Positions 26,459-35,624 are shown, numbered from the stretch's first letter. The stretch: DNA of 64,000 bases from Pseudomonas putida (GCF_028682455.1 NZ_JANHLD010000002.1:310001-374000), one strand, 5' to 3'. The notes: generated from the letters alone by a model not told the origin. Made by a program: numbers and translations.

Positions 26459-27370
26459 TCACTTGAGCCAGGCGATGAATTGTTCCTTGCAGTACTCGAC
26501 GAACAACTGCGCAGGCTTGGTCAACTGCGTACGCTTCAACCACCCGGCCACCAGCCCGGAGCCGGTGACATTTTCGACCAGCTCGACACACACCACTTCC
26601 TGGCCGTCGTAGGTGCAGGTCAGGTGCGGACGGGTCACCAGCAAGGCAAAGCCGAACCCCTGGCCGACCATGCCGCGGACCATTTCGATCGAGGGCGAGC
26701 TGAAGACGATGTTGGGGGTCAGTTGCAGTTCCTCGAAGATACTCACGAAGTAGGTGCGGCTGGGCTGCACGTCGAGGAGGATCATCGGCTCCAGGGCCAG
26801 GTCTCGCAGCGACACCTGGGCCTGGCCTGCGAAGCGGTGCCCGGCCGGTACCAGGGCATAGGGGCGTTGCGGGGCCATCAACGCTTCGGTTTCGATGGTG
26901 CTGTCCAGGTCATGGTCGTAGAAGATCGCCAGGTCGAAGCGCCCACCGGTCAGGCCCTGAACCAGCTCCTGCTGCTCACCGTCCTGCAGGCGGATCTCCA
27001 CCCCCGGGAAGCGTTCGTGAAAACCCTTGATCAGGCGCGGCAGGTAGAGCGGGGCAACGGTTTCGAAGCAGCCGATGTCGATCTGGCCGCACACCACGTC
27101 GTTGTCGGCCAGTGCGTTCTGCTCGAACTCCCGGGCCATGCGCAGCAGTTCCTGGGCCTTGCGGTAGAAGCGCGCGCCACTGGGGGTAAGCGACACGCCC
27201 TGGGCGTGATGGCGGATGAACAATTGCACGCCGAAGCTGTCTTCCAGGCCCTTGACCGCGGTGGAAATCGAAGGCTGCGCGATGTACAGCTTGCGCGAAG
27301 CCTCGGCGACGCTGCCGCATTCGACGGTGGTGACGAAGTACTTCAACTGACGCAAGGTATAGGACGCCAC
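26459..27370 (-). CDS. LysR-family transcriptional regulator
   Basis: A 303-aa LysR-type regulator. The N-terminal helix-turn-helix is in LRQLKYFVTTVECGSVAEA with SRKLYIAQPSISTAVKGLE, and an effector-binding domain follows. I chose the GTG at 27370 (GTG GCG TCC TAT), with GAGGTGC six bases upstream; the in-frame ATG 33 codons earlier lacks LysR similarity. It is followed by the RidA gene and probably co-transcribed with it. The effector cannot be read from the sequence. Confidence 0.92.
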   Translation of the reverse strand: MASYTLRQLKYFVTTVECGSVAEASRKLYIAQPSISTAVKGLEDSFGVQLFIRHHAQGVSLTPSGARFYRKAQELLRMAREFEQNALADNDVVCGQIDIGCFETVAPLYLPRLIKGFHERFPGVEIRLQDGEQQELVQGLTGGRFDLAIFYDHDLDSTIETEALMAPQRPYALVPAGHRFAGQAQVSLRDLALEPMILLDVQPSRTYFVSIFEELQLTPNIVFSSPSIEMVRGMVGQGFGFALLVTRPHLTCTYDGQEVVCVELVENVTGSGLVAGWLKRTQLTKPAQLFVEYCKEQFIAWLK

Positions 27371-27562
27371 AGTGCACCTCTGGCTGATTGTTTTGCTACA
27401 CGATACCCCGTCGGGCGATGTCTCCTGCAGCGGATTTTGCTGGGCACTGAGCATATTTTCACTGCTCAACCGTTGATCGCTTCGACGGCACGTGGGGGCG
27501 GTGGCGCGGCTCGAAAAGATACGGCCAGGATTTCACCCGGCCCGATTCGTGAGGTATCTGCC

Positions 27563-27778
27563 ATGAGCACGCCACGCCCTGAGGATGATCCGCTCTGGAA
27601 GGATCCGCTGAACAACCCGCAACGCGAACACGACCCGGTCACCGACCCGAATGTCGATGGCGATCCACAACGACGCGAGCACCCCCAGGACGTCGAGCGA
27701 GTGCCTGACGATCCGGATACGAACGACCGCCTGCCTGAGCCGGACCAGCCCAGCCCGCTGTCGGACGATCGCCGCTAG
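27563..27778 (+). CDS. Small acidic hydrophilic protein of unknown function
   Basis: 71 codons rich in Asp, Pro, Arg and Glu with almost no hydrophobic residues, for example WKDPLNNPQREHDPVTDPN. It is predicted to be intrinsically disordered and cytoplasmic. A GAGGTATCTGCC ribosome site precedes the ATG. No domain is recognised. The gene stands alone between the divergent LysR gene and a REP pair. Small disordered proteins of this type are common in pseudomonads and often stress-related, but nothing here proves that. Confidence 0.7.
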   Translation: MSTPRPEDDPLWKDPLNNPQREHDPVTDPNVDGDPQRREHPQDVERVPDDPDTNDRLPEPDQPSPLSDDRR

Positions 27779-27845
27779 TGGAGCGGGCTTGCCCTGCGAT
27801 GCGAGCTGAGCGTCATATCGCTATCGCGGGACAAGCCCGCTCCTT
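27779..27845 (+). repeat. REP pair
   Basis: GGAGCGGGCTTGCCCTGCGA at the left and the inverted ATCGCGGGACAAGCCCGCTCC at the right, directly after the stop of the small acidic gene. Same family as the other REP pairs in the window. Confidence 0.85.
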
Positions 27846-27958
27846 CAGGTTGCGGGCCGCCACCGTTCCATAAATGCAACGCTCTAATATGCCGTTGCCG
27901 CTTCCGCCCACCCACCACTGTGGCTAAGGTAAGTAACACGGTGTGTCGAGGGAGCGGT

Positions 27959-30106
27959 ATGCAGCCACTGGTCAACTATTTCAGGATGGTCCTGCACCCA
28001 GGGCCGGACACCTTTCGCTTTGCCTTGCGGACCATCGTCGCCTGCCTGCTGACGCTATACCTGGCCTTTATCTTCGACCTCGACCAACCCAAATGGTCGA
28101 TCATGGCCGTGTTCATCGTCAGCCAGCCACTGGGCGGCATGACCCTGCAGCGCAGCTTTGCCCAGGTGGTCGGCACCACCATTGGCGCAGCGGTGGCGGT
28201 GCTGATCATGGCGCTGTTTCCCCAGGCGCCGGTGCCTTTTATCGTCACCCTGGCGCTATGGCTGGCCCTGTGTACCGCCGGTGGCACCTTGCTGCGCTAT
28301 ACCAGCTCCCATGCCTTTGTGCTCAGTGGGTTCACCGCCGTGGTGGTGGCCATGCTGGCGATTCCCGAGCAAGGCAACACCTTGATGCTGGCCATTACCC
28401 GGGTCACCGAGACCTTGCTGGCGGTGGCCTGCGTGTGTGCCGTCAGCCTGCTCGGCGCCCGGCCCCAGGCGGTAGCCAGTGGCTATTTCGCCAAGGTCGA
28501 CAACCTGATCAAGCTGATGGCCGCCCATGCCGCAGCAGCCATTCGCGGCGAAGAATCCAGCGCCGCGTTCAGTCAACGGCAAATGCAGATCCTCGGTGAA
28601 ATCAGCGCCCTGGAGGGGCTGCGTCGCCACCTGTACTTCGATGCCCCGCACTTGCGTGGAGCCAACGGCCTGGTGCAATTGCTGGGCAACCAGCTGGTAC
28701 TGCTCAGCTCTCGGCTGACCGTGCTGCGCAATCAAAAGCTGATGATCGCCGAGCGCTGGCAGGGCGCGTACCCCGAATTCATCAACCGCCTGCTCACCGA
28801 CGAGCTGGCCTTTCTCGACCAGTTGGCGCAACAGGGCAGGGCCATGCCGGCCAGTGCCCGCGAACGTTTCAGCGCCCTGCAACGGCGCTTCGACCAGGCC
28901 GCCCTGCAGGCCGAGCAGTTGCAGCACGACTTGCCCCCGACCCTGCGCTCGCTCGCCTGGGCGCTGCGCTGGGAGCAGGCGCGCCTGCTGGAGCAACTGG
29001 GCGAAATGCTGGAACTCAGCGATGCCATCCAGGAAGGCCGGGCCGGCGACTGTGTCTACCGCCAGCCACTGACCAACCCGCTGCACCTGGACTTTCGCCT
29101 GGCGGCGATGAACGCCAGTCGCGCCTTCGTCGCCTTGCTCGCCGCCGGCGCGATCTGGATCGAGACTGCCTGGGACGGCGCCCGCGCCGGGGTGATCCTG
29201 GTGGGCATCCTGTGTTCGTTGATGGCGACGTTTCCACGGCCCTTGATGGCCGCTCAAAACTACATGCGCGGGCTGGGCATGGCCCTGGTGGTGTCGGCGT
29301 TGTACCAGTTCTGGCTGATTCCCCAGGTGGTCGACTTCGAGATGCTCGCGCTGTTGCTGCTGCCGCTGCTGTATGTGGTCGCGGTGGGGCTCTCGACACC
29401 GATGACCGCCGGCATCGGCATGGGCCTGGGTTTGTCCAGCTTCCTGCTGTTCGGGCCGCAGAATATCGGAGCCTGGCAAAACACCGCGATCCAGTGGTTC
29501 GAGTTCGCCGGGGCCTATATCTGCGGCGGGGTACTGTCGCTGCTGGTGTACGCCTGGATGTTCCCGTTCAACCCACGACTGCGTATCGAGCGGCTGTTTC
29601 GCGAGACCCGCGAGCAGGTCTATGCCTTGCTCAAGGGACCCGCCAGCGATGAGCGGCAGTTTGCCTTCGAAAGCCGCATGGTCGACCGCCTGACCTTGAT
29701 CCTCGGGCTGCTGCCCGCCACCCAGGATGCCCGCTCCAAGGCGTTGTTCGAAGTCAACCTGGCCTGCATGGCCCTGGGGGTGGCGTTGCGTCAGTTGCAG
29801 GAGCAGGGCCGCAGCAATTTGCTGCTGGCCGAGGCCACTCGCGAGCGCCTTGAGCAGGTTTTGCGCAACACCGGCCGCTATGTGGCCGGGCGCACCCGGG
29901 GCCAGTTGCCCGCGTTGCTCGACACCCTGCAAGCGCTGGGCGAAGACCTCGATACCCGGCACAGCGAAAAGTTCGATGCGCCAGCCGAACAGCTGCGCTC
30001 GCTGTTCCGGATTCGCGTTGCACTGCTGGTGATTGCCGGGTTCCTGCGTCACTACAGCAGCTACCTCGATCCCGCTGCCGAAGGAGAGCCGGCCCTTGCC
30101 CATTGA
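27959..30106 (+). CDS. FUSC/AaeB-family inner-membrane efflux transporter
   Basis: A 715-aa membrane protein of the fusaric acid resistance/aromatic acid exporter family. Two blocks of transmembrane helices (about residues 20-170 and 360-500) are separated by soluble regions, as in AaeB. A GAGGGAGCGG ribosome site precedes the ATG at 27959; a GTG 13 codons upstream is possible. It is followed by a DUF1656 (AaeX-like) gene overlapping its 3' end and by a periplasmic adaptor, so the three form an AaeBXA-type tripartite pump. The exported compound is probably an aromatic or weak acid; an outer-membrane factor is not encoded here. Confidence 0.9.
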   Translation: MQPLVNYFRMVLHPGPDTFRFALRTIVACLLTLYLAFIFDLDQPKWSIMAVFIVSQPLGGMTLQRSFAQVVGTTIGAAVAVLIMALFPQAPVPFIVTLALWLALCTAGGTLLRYTSSHAFVLSGFTAVVVAMLAIPEQGNTLMLAITRVTETLLAVACVCAVSLLGARPQAVASGYFAKVDNLIKLMAAHAAAAIRGEESSAAFSQRQMQILGEISALEGLRRHLYFDAPHLRGANGLVQLLGNQLVLLSSRLTVLRNQKLMIAERWQGAYPEFINRLLTDELAFLDQLAQQGRAMPASARERFSALQRRFDQAALQAEQLQHDLPPTLRSLAWALRWEQARLLEQLGEMLELSDAIQEGRAGDCVYRQPLTNPLHLDFRLAAMNASRAFVALLAAGAIWIETAWDGARAGVILVGILCSLMATFPRPLMAAQNYMRGLGMALVVSALYQFWLIPQVVDFEMLALLLLPLLYVVAVGLSTPMTAGIGMGLGLSSFLLFGPQNIGAWQNTAIQWFEFAGAYICGGVLSLLVYAWMFPFNPRLRIERLFRETREQVYALLKGPASDERQFAFESRMVDRLTLILGLLPATQDARSKALFEVNLACMALGVALRQLQEQGRSNLLLAEATRERLEQVLRNTGRYVAGRTRGQLPALLDTLQALGEDLDTRHSEKFDAPAEQLRSLFRIRVALLVIAGFLRHYSSYLDPAAEGEPALAH

Positions 30107-30296
30107 TTTCGAGATCGGCGGCGTCTACCTGCCACCGATTGCCCAGGCCTTGTTGCTGGCCATGCCCGTGCTGTTCGTGCTGCTGTGGCTGTTGCAGCGC
30201 CTGGGCGTCATGCAACGGGTGTGGCACCCGGCCTTGTTCGAAGGTGCGCTGTACACCTGTGTTTGCGCCTTGATTATCCTGTTCATGGGGAGTTGA
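30096..30296 (+). CDS. DUF1656 (AaeX-like) small membrane protein
   Basis: 66 residues with two hydrophobic segments (PIAQALLLAMPVLFVLLWLL and LYTCVCALIILFMG), the DUF1656 architecture. The start is a TTG at 30096 with GGAGAGCC upstream, and it overlaps the FUSC stop by 11 bp. DUF1656 genes almost always lie between a FUSC transporter and an HlyD-type adaptor; their function in the pump is unknown. Confidence 0.9.
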   Translation: MPIDFEIGGVYLPPIAQALLLAMPVLFVLLWLLQRLGVMQRVWHPALFEGALYTCVCALIILFMGS

Positions 30297-30299
30297 ACC

Positions 30300-31241
30300 T
30301 TGAAGACGTTTCTGGCCCAGGCCTCGACCCTGGCAATCGTGGCACTGGCGTTGATCCTTGGCTGGTTTGCCTGGGAGCACTACACCCGCGCGCCCTGGAC
30401 CCGCGATGCGCGAGTGCGCGCGGACGTGGTGACGCTGTCGGCCGATGTGTCGGGGCGCATCACCGCGCTGCATGTGCAAGACAACCAACACGTGAACAAG
30501 GGCGATCTGCTGCTTGAGATCGACCCGGCCCGCTACCAGCTGGCGGTCGAGCATGCGCGGCGTGCGGTGGAGGTGGCCCAGGCCAGCGAAGGCCAGGCGC
30601 GGGCGCAGATCGTCTCGAGCCAGGCGTTGCTCAAGCAGCGCCAGAGCGAAGAACAACGCCGGCGGACCTTGAAGCAGGGCTTCGCGATTTCCGGGGAAGA
30701 ATGGGAGAAATCCAGCACCGAAGTCGCCGTGGCCCAGGCCGAGCTGATGCGCGGGCAGTCGGACTTGAGCCTGGCCCTGGCCAACAGCCGTCTGGCCAGG
30801 GCGGCGCTGACCCAGGCGGAGCTGGATCTTGAGCGCACACGAATCGTTTCGCCCGTCACAGGCTTCGTCACCAACCTGCAGACCCGCCAGGGTGACTACG
30901 CCAGCAGCGGCGTGGCCTTGCTGGCCCTGGTCGACAGCGGCTCGTTCTATGTCAGCGGCTACTTTGAAGAAACCAAGTTGCCGCGCATCCACCCTGGCAG
31001 CCGGGTAGACATCGCCCTGATGAGCGGGGAGCGTTTCGAGGGCAAGGTGCAGAGCATCGCCTACGCCATTACCGACCGCGAAAACGAGTTGGGCAATCGC
31101 CTTCTGGCCAACGTCAACCCCAGCTATACCTGGGTCAAGCTGGCCCAGCGAGTGCCGGTGCGGATCGAGATCGACCCGGCCTACGCCGGCAAGGCCACCT
31201 TGCGCGCCGGCACCACGGCTACGGTTACCGTGCGCGATTGA
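30300..31241 (+). CDS. HlyD/AaeA-family periplasmic adaptor
   Basis: A 313-aa membrane-fusion protein. It has an N-terminal anchor (STLAIVALALILGWFAWEHY), a lipoyl half-motif (VRADVVTLSADVSGRITAL), a coiled-coil hairpin rich in Ala, Gln and Glu from about 85 to 185, the second lipoyl half (RIVSPVTGFVTNL) and a beta-barrel. It begins with TTG 3 bp after the DUF1656 stop. It should link the FUSC pump to an outer-membrane channel supplied from elsewhere. Confidence 0.92.
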   Translation: MKTFLAQASTLAIVALALILGWFAWEHYTRAPWTRDARVRADVVTLSADVSGRITALHVQDNQHVNKGDLLLEIDPARYQLAVEHARRAVEVAQASEGQARAQIVSSQALLKQRQSEEQRRRTLKQGFAISGEEWEKSSTEVAVAQAELMRGQSDLSLALANSRLARAALTQAELDLERTRIVSPVTGFVTNLQTRQGDYASSGVALLALVDSGSFYVSGYFEETKLPRIHPGSRVDIALMSGERFEGKVQSIAYAITDRENELGNRLLANVNPSYTWVKLAQRVPVRIEIDPAYAGKATLRAGTTATVTVRD

Positions 31242-31387
31242 GGGGCGGGGCAGGTCATCGAAATGGTCTGGAAAGATAAATCAGTGGCGCATAAAGACAA
31301 GACACCCCCTGCACAAGGGATCATGGTGGTGCCTGACAACAAAAAAACTTCACCACCCAGGCCCCGCCCGGGTGAAGGAGCACCGTT

Positions 31388-31537
31388 ATGCGCCACTACG
31401 TCTTTTCCCTGGTTGTTATCGCGCTGGTTGGCGCTGCCACCGCATCCACCATGCCCGATCCCGCCCCGCAACATTTTTCAATGACCAGCCTGTACCTGCC
31501 CAAAGTCACCGAACACGCGACATTCAATCGGTTTTAG
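31388..31537 (+). CDS. 49-residue exported peptide, unknown
   Basis: This small reading frame has a typical signal peptide (basic MRHYV, hydrophobic FSLVVIALVGAATA, small residues before STMPD) and would leave a mature peptide of under 30 residues ending in TFNRF. A strong AAGGAGC ribosome site sits at the right distance. The site overlaps a hairpin, CTTCACC (31348-31354) with GGTGAAG (31371-31377), that could limit ribosome access. No family is recognised. It lies between the efflux set and the CrtZ-like gene, with 146 bp in front. Confidence 0.6.
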   Translation: MRHYVFSLVVIALVGAATASTMPDPAPQHFSMTSLYLPKVTEHATFNRF

Positions 31538-31617
31538 CCGACTGCAGGGTGTGCCAACGGGTGCCTTGGTGGTAGGCTTTTCGCCCTTCACAGCCCCTTT
31601 GAACCGTACACCCTTCG

Positions 31618-32085
31618 ATGATCCTCAACCTCGCGGTATTTCTCTGCACCCTGACGGCCATGGAGGGCATCGGCTACCTCGCGCATCGCTACATTATGCA
31701 CGGCTGGGGCTGGTTCCTGCACCGCTCGCACCATGAACCGCACCTGGGGGCGCTGGAAACCAACGATATCTACCTGGCAGCCCTGGCCTTGATCGCCTTT
31801 GCCCTGGTCGCCCTAGGTCGGGCCGGCCATGCACCCTTGCAATGGGTGGGCGCGGGCGTGGCGGCGTTTGGTGTGCTCTACGTGATCGTCCACGATGGCA
31901 TCGTGCACCGGCACTGGCCGTTCAAGCCCCGGCCGCGCAATCGCTACCTCAAGCGCTTGTACAAGGCGCACCTGCTGCACCATGCATTGAAGGGCCGGGA
32001 CAACAACGTATCGTTCGGCTTTTTGTACGCACCTCCATTGCACCGCCTCAAGCGCCAGCTGCGCGAGCGCCGCAAGCACCTGTAG
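31618..32085 (+). CDS. crtZ: Beta-carotene hydroxylase (CrtZ)-like di-iron membrane protein
   Basis: A 155-aa member of the fatty acid hydroxylase superfamily, CrtZ branch. All four histidine clusters are visible: HRYIMH, HRSHHEPH, HDGIVHRHW and HLLHHALKG. Hydrophobic helices alternate with them. CrtZ enzymes hydroxylate the beta-ionone rings of carotenoids. No other carotenoid gene (crtE, crtB, crtI, crtY) is in this window, so the true substrate here is open; a related lipid is possible. It starts at the ATG at 31618, and no obvious operon partner lies nearby. Confidence 0.85.
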   Translation: MILNLAVFLCTLTAMEGIGYLAHRYIMHGWGWFLHRSHHEPHLGALETNDIYLAALALIAFALVALGRAGHAPLQWVGAGVAAFGVLYVIVHDGIVHRHWPFKPRPRNRYLKRLYKAHLLHHALKGRDNNVSFGFLYAPPLHRLKRQLRERRKHL

Positions 32086-32164
32086 GAGCCGCTGCGCAAT
32101 TTCATACAAGATTGCCGGCCCCGTTAAGCGTACGCTGGAGCGGTTCCCCACATGGAGTAAGTGC

Positions 32165-33082
32165 ATGAGCCTGCATATCGAAACCCCGCTGCTGGCATCC
32201 CGCCCGTTGAGCCTGGCCAGTGGCCTGGACATCTGGCTGAAGCTGGATGCCCTGCAGCCCTCGGGCTCGTTCAAGTTGCGTGGAATCGGTGCTGCCTGTG
32301 AAGCCTACGCCAAACAGGGCAAGCGCCGCTTCGTGTCGTCATCGGGCGGCAATGCCGGGATCGCCGTGGCCTACGCCGGGCGCTGCCTGGGCCTGGCAGT
32401 CACCGTGGTGGTGCCGGAAACCACCACCGAACGAGCCAGGCAACTGATCCGCCAGGAGCAGGCCGAGGTGATCGTGCACGGTCAGGCCTGGCACGAAGCC
32501 AACGCCCTGGCGCTTTCGCTGCTGGGCGACGATGACGCCTATATCCATCCCTTCGATGACCCCCTGCTGTGGCAGGGCCACGCGTCGATGATCGACGAAG
32601 TCGCAGCCAGTGGATTCACACCGGATGCGGTGGTAGTCGCGGTAGGCGGCGGCGGGCTGTTGTCCGGTGTGTGCGAGGGCCTGGCGCGCAACGGTTGGGG
32701 CCAGGTGCCGGTGTTCGCCGTCGAAACCGCCGGCGCCGCGTCGCTGGCGGCTGCCATGGCGCAAAAGCAATGGGTTGCGCTGGACAGCGTCAACACCGTG
32801 GCGACTTCGCTGGCCGCCAGGCAGGTGTGCCAGCGTGCGTTCCAGTGGAGCCAGGAGCGCCCGGTGTTCAGCCACGTGGTCAGCGACCAGGCAGCGCTGG
32901 AGGCGTGCGAGCGGTTCCTGTCGGACCAGCGCCTGCTGGTCGAGCCTGCCTGCGGCGCCGCGCTGGCACTGGCCTATGCGCCCAGCGAGGCGCTCAAGCA
33001 CTACGCCAAGGTGCTGGTGATCGTCTGTGGCGGCGTGACCGCGACCCTCGACCAGATCCGCCAGTGGCGGGCGGCCTGCTGA
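32165..33082 (+). CDS. PLP-dependent L-serine/threonine dehydratase
   Basis: A 305-aa fold-type II PLP enzyme. The Schiff-base lysine is in QPSGSFKLRGIG, the phosphate or substrate Asn in SSGGNAGIAVAY, and the glycine loop is AVGGGGLLSGV. It most resembles eukaryote-type serine dehydratases, which deaminate L-serine to pyruvate. The terminal VCGGVTATLDQI is also in keeping. It is followed after 1 bp by an AraC-type regulator on the same strand, suggesting local control by an amino-acid signal. Threonine could be an alternative substrate. Confidence 0.88.
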   Translation: MSLHIETPLLASRPLSLASGLDIWLKLDALQPSGSFKLRGIGAACEAYAKQGKRRFVSSSGGNAGIAVAYAGRCLGLAVTVVVPETTTERARQLIRQEQAEVIVHGQAWHEANALALSLLGDDDAYIHPFDDPLLWQGHASMIDEVAASGFTPDAVVVAVGGGGLLSGVCEGLARNGWGQVPVFAVETAGAASLAAAMAQKQWVALDSVNTVATSLAARQVCQRAFQWSQERPVFSHVVSDQAALEACERFLSDQRLLVEPACGAALALAYAPSEALKHYAKVLVIVCGGVTATLDQIRQWRAAC

Positions 33083-33083
33083 T

Positions 33084-33884
33084 TTGGAGCGAGTCGTTCA
33101 CCAGGCCGGGGGCCATCCGGGCGTTCGCCTGATCGATGCCCGTTACCAGCAATTTGCCTTTCCACGGCATTTTCACCTGGAGTACCACATCGGCCTGATC
33201 GTCGCCGGCCAGCAGCGCTACGCTGCCGGTGGCGAACGCCAGCTGGCCGGCGCCGGGGACATCCTGCTGATGGCCCCGGAGCATGTGCACGACGGTGCCA
33301 GTGCCAACGACCAGGGCTACGGCATTCGCATCCTTACCCTGGATCCGGCCTGGCTGGCCGAGGTCAGCCGTGACCTGAGCGACGGCCGCCAAGGTTTGCC
33401 CACTCTTAACGCCAGGCAACTGCGCCACCCGCAATTGCAGCGGTTGCTCGACGGCCTGCACCAGCCCCACGACCCGCTGGCGTTCCAGGCACAGTTGTGG
33501 GAAACCCTGGCGTTGTTGCTGGGCATGGGCTCCACGCTCACGGTCAGCGATCACGGCAACGGCTTCGCTCCCAGGCACTGGCAGCAGTTGAGGGAGTGGC
33601 TGGAGTCGCGCCTCGACCAGCCGCCGAGCCTGGAAGAGATGGCCGCGTTCGTCGATTTGAGCCCCTGGCAGCTGCTGCGCCGCTTTCGCAACCACTGCGG
33701 GCTGCCACCCCAGCAATGGCTGACCCAGTTACGTCTTGAGCGCGCCTTGCCGCGGGTGCTGGCCGGCCAGCCGCTGAGCGCGATTGCCCTGGACCTGGGG
33801 TTTTACGACCAGGCGCATTTCAGCCGCCTGTTTCGCCGCACCTACGGCGCGCCACCCCGCACCCTGCAATCACGAACACGGTAG
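33084..33884 (+). CDS. AraC-family regulator with cupin sensor domain
   Basis: A 266-aa regulator. The N-terminal half has the AraC cupin pattern (FPRHFHLEYHIGLIVAGQQRY), and the C-terminal third carries the two helix-turn-helix motifs (MAAFVDLSPWQLLRRF and AIALDLGFYDQAHFSRLFRR). The start is a TTG at 33084, only 1 bp after the serine dehydratase stop; there is no ATG in frame before the cupin domain. The coupling suggests it controls amino-acid use, probably including the gene before it. It converges with the BASS transporter gene. Confidence 0.85.
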   Translation: MERVVHQAGGHPGVRLIDARYQQFAFPRHFHLEYHIGLIVAGQQRYAAGGERQLAGAGDILLMAPEHVHDGASANDQGYGIRILTLDPAWLAEVSRDLSDGRQGLPTLNARQLRHPQLQRLLDGLHQPHDPLAFQAQLWETLALLLGMGSTLTVSDHGNGFAPRHWQQLREWLESRLDQPPSLEEMAAFVDLSPWQLLRRFRNHCGLPPQQWLTQLRLERALPRVLAGQPLSAIALDLGFYDQAHFSRLFRRTYGAPPRTLQSRTR

Positions 33885-33904
33885 GCGCGCTAGCGGCGTA
33901 TCGG

Positions 33905-34801
33905 TCACAGCGTATCGCGGGGCAACTCGGCTTCCAGGGGCAGGGGCGCGCGGCTTACCCACCAGCCGAAAGCCGCGGCGGTGAAGAACATGATCAAACT
34001 GTAGATAGCCGCCGGGATGGCCATGGTCGAGTTGTTGAGCAGGCTCGGTGCCAGAGCCAGGGCAATGGCCAGCGTGCCGTTGTGGATACCGATCTCCATG
34101 CCGATGGCAATCGCCTGGCGCTTGGGGATCTTGAGCAGGCGCGGCAGCCAGTAGCCGATGCCCAGGCTCAACAGGTTGAACAACAGCGCGGCGCCACCCA
34201 CCACGGGGGCGTAGTCGACCACGGTCTGCCAGTCCTTGACCAGGGCCAGGACCACGGTGAACACCAGGAAGAGTGCCGCGACGAGCTTCATCGGCCGCTC
34301 CATGCGCGCCGCAAAACCTGGCGCCAGGCGACGGATCAGCATGCCCAGGGCGACAGGCACCAGGACAATGGCGAACACCTGCAGCACCTTGGTGAACTGC
34401 AGCGGGATCGCCTGGTCGGCGGTCATGAAGTAGGCCAGCGACAGGTTTACCAACAGCGGCATGGTGAGGATCGCGATCAACGAATTGACAGCGGTCAGGG
34501 TCACGTTCAAGGCCACGTCGCCATGGGCCAGGTGGCTGAACAGGTTGGCCGTGGTGCCGCCTGGGGAGGCGGCCAGGAGCATCAGGCCCACCGCCAGCGC
34601 CGGGGCCAGGCCGAACCCCTTGGCGATCAGAAGGCAAATGAACGGCAGCAGGAGGATCTGGCAGGCCAGGCCGATGATCACCGGACGAGGGAATTTCACC
34701 ACCCGGGCAAAATCGGCCAGGGTCAGGGTCAGCCCCAACCCGAGCATGATGAAGCCCAGGGCGATGGGCAAAAAGGCGCTGAGCAATGGCGATGCAGTCA
34801 T
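33905..34801 (-). CDS. Bile acid:sodium symporter (BASS) family transporter
   Basis: A 298-aa integral membrane protein with about nine to ten hydrophobic segments. It has the family hallmarks MLLAASPGGTTANLFSHLA (crossover Gly/Thr region) and IGMEIGIHNGTLAIALALAP with the conserved EIG and HN residues. BASS proteins import organic anions with sodium; bacterial members include bile acid, pantoate and 2-keto acid carriers. It lies 46 bp downstream of the class II aldolase gene on the same strand and is likely in its operon. Confidence 0.9.
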   Translation of the reverse strand: MTASPLLSAFLPIALGFIMLGLGLTLTLADFARVVKFPRPVIIGLACQILLLPFICLLIAKGFGLAPALAVGLMLLAASPGGTTANLFSHLAHGDVALNVTLTAVNSLIAILTMPLLVNLSLAYFMTADQAIPLQFTKVLQVFAIVLVPVALGMLIRRLAPGFAARMERPMKLVAALFLVFTVVLALVKDWQTVVDYAPVVGGAALLFNLLSLGIGYWLPRLLKIPKRQAIAIGMEIGIHNGTLAIALALAPSLLNNSTMAIPAAIYSLIMFFTAAAFGWWVSRAPLPLEAELPRDTL

Positions 34802-34847
34802 GTCCGGGTCTCACGCAAAGGGATGAGCGCCAGTGTAGGCGAGGATT

Positions 34848-35624
34848 TCAGGCCGCGTAGCCGGGCATCTGCCCGTCGAGTTTGCGCAGCAGCGCAGGCC
34901 ACGGCAATGCGCCGCCCATACCGGTGCTGCTGCGCAGTACGCCGGCGAGCATGGCCTGGGTGCCGGCGAGGATACTTTTGGGGATCTCGGCCAGCGCCAC
35001 GCCGCTGCCCTGGGCCATCAGCTGGATCTCGCAGGTTCGCTGGAAGATGAACATCATCAGAAAGGCATCGGCCACGCTTGCTGCGCAAGTCATCAGGCCG
35101 TGGTTGCGCAGCATCATGTAGTGGCTCAGGCCCAGGTCGGCTTGCAGGCGGGCCTTTTCGTCGGCGTGCAGGGCCACACCTTCGTAGTCGTGGTAGCTCA
35201 GGCTCGCCAGCACGAACATCGACTGCTGGGACAGCGGCAGGATACCGGCCTGCTGCGCCGACACCGCAACGCCAGCGGCGGTGTGGGTATGCAACACGCA
35301 ATTGACGTCGTGGCGCACCTCGTGCACGGCGCTGTGGATGGTGTAGCCGGCCGGGTTGATCTCGAAGGGGCTGTCCATCTGCTTGGTGCCTTCAAGGTCG
35401 ACCTTCACCAGGCTCGAGGCGGTGATCTCATGGAACATCAGGCCATAGGGGTTGATCAGAAAGTCTTCGGTGCCTGGCACCTTGGCCGATATGTGGGTGA
35501 ATACCAGGTCGTCCCAGCCGTGCAGGGCGATCAGCCGGTAGCAGGCGGCGAGGTCGACCCGGGTCTGCCACTCCTGGGCCGAGACCTGTTGCTGGACATC
35601 CAGAGGGGAATTCAAGCTAGGCAT
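34848..35624 (-). CDS. Class II aldolase/adducin family protein
   Basis: A 258-aa zinc-dependent aldolase-fold protein. The ligand motif HTHT in VNCVLHTHTAAG and the later His in MLRNHGLMTC are present, with FTHISAKVPG near the N-terminus. Such proteins act as fuculose-phosphate-type aldolases, decarboxylases or uncharacterised lyases; this branch has no fixed reaction. It is divergent from an AraC-type regulator (172-bp gap) and followed by the BASS transporter, so the three may form a small uptake-and-breakdown unit. Confidence 0.88.
   Translation of the reverse strand: MPSLNSPLDVQQQVSAQEWQTRVDLAACYRLIALHGWDDLVFTHISAKVPGTEDFLINPYGLMFHEITASSLVKVDLEGTKQMDSPFEINPAGYTIHSAVHEVRHDVNCVLHTHTAAGVAVSAQQAGILPLSQQSMFVLASLSYHDYEGVALHADEKARLQADLGLSHYMMLRNHGLMTCAASVADAFLMMFIFQRTCEIQLMAQGSGVALAEIPKSILAGTQAMLAGVLRSSTGMGGALPWPALLRKLDGQMPGYAA

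Noticed and set aside
27907..27922. CCCACC-rich stretch before the FUSC gene, resembling the left half of the cluster operator
   Set aside because: The right half (GATCCGGGTGGC) is missing, and the gene belongs to an unrelated efflux set.
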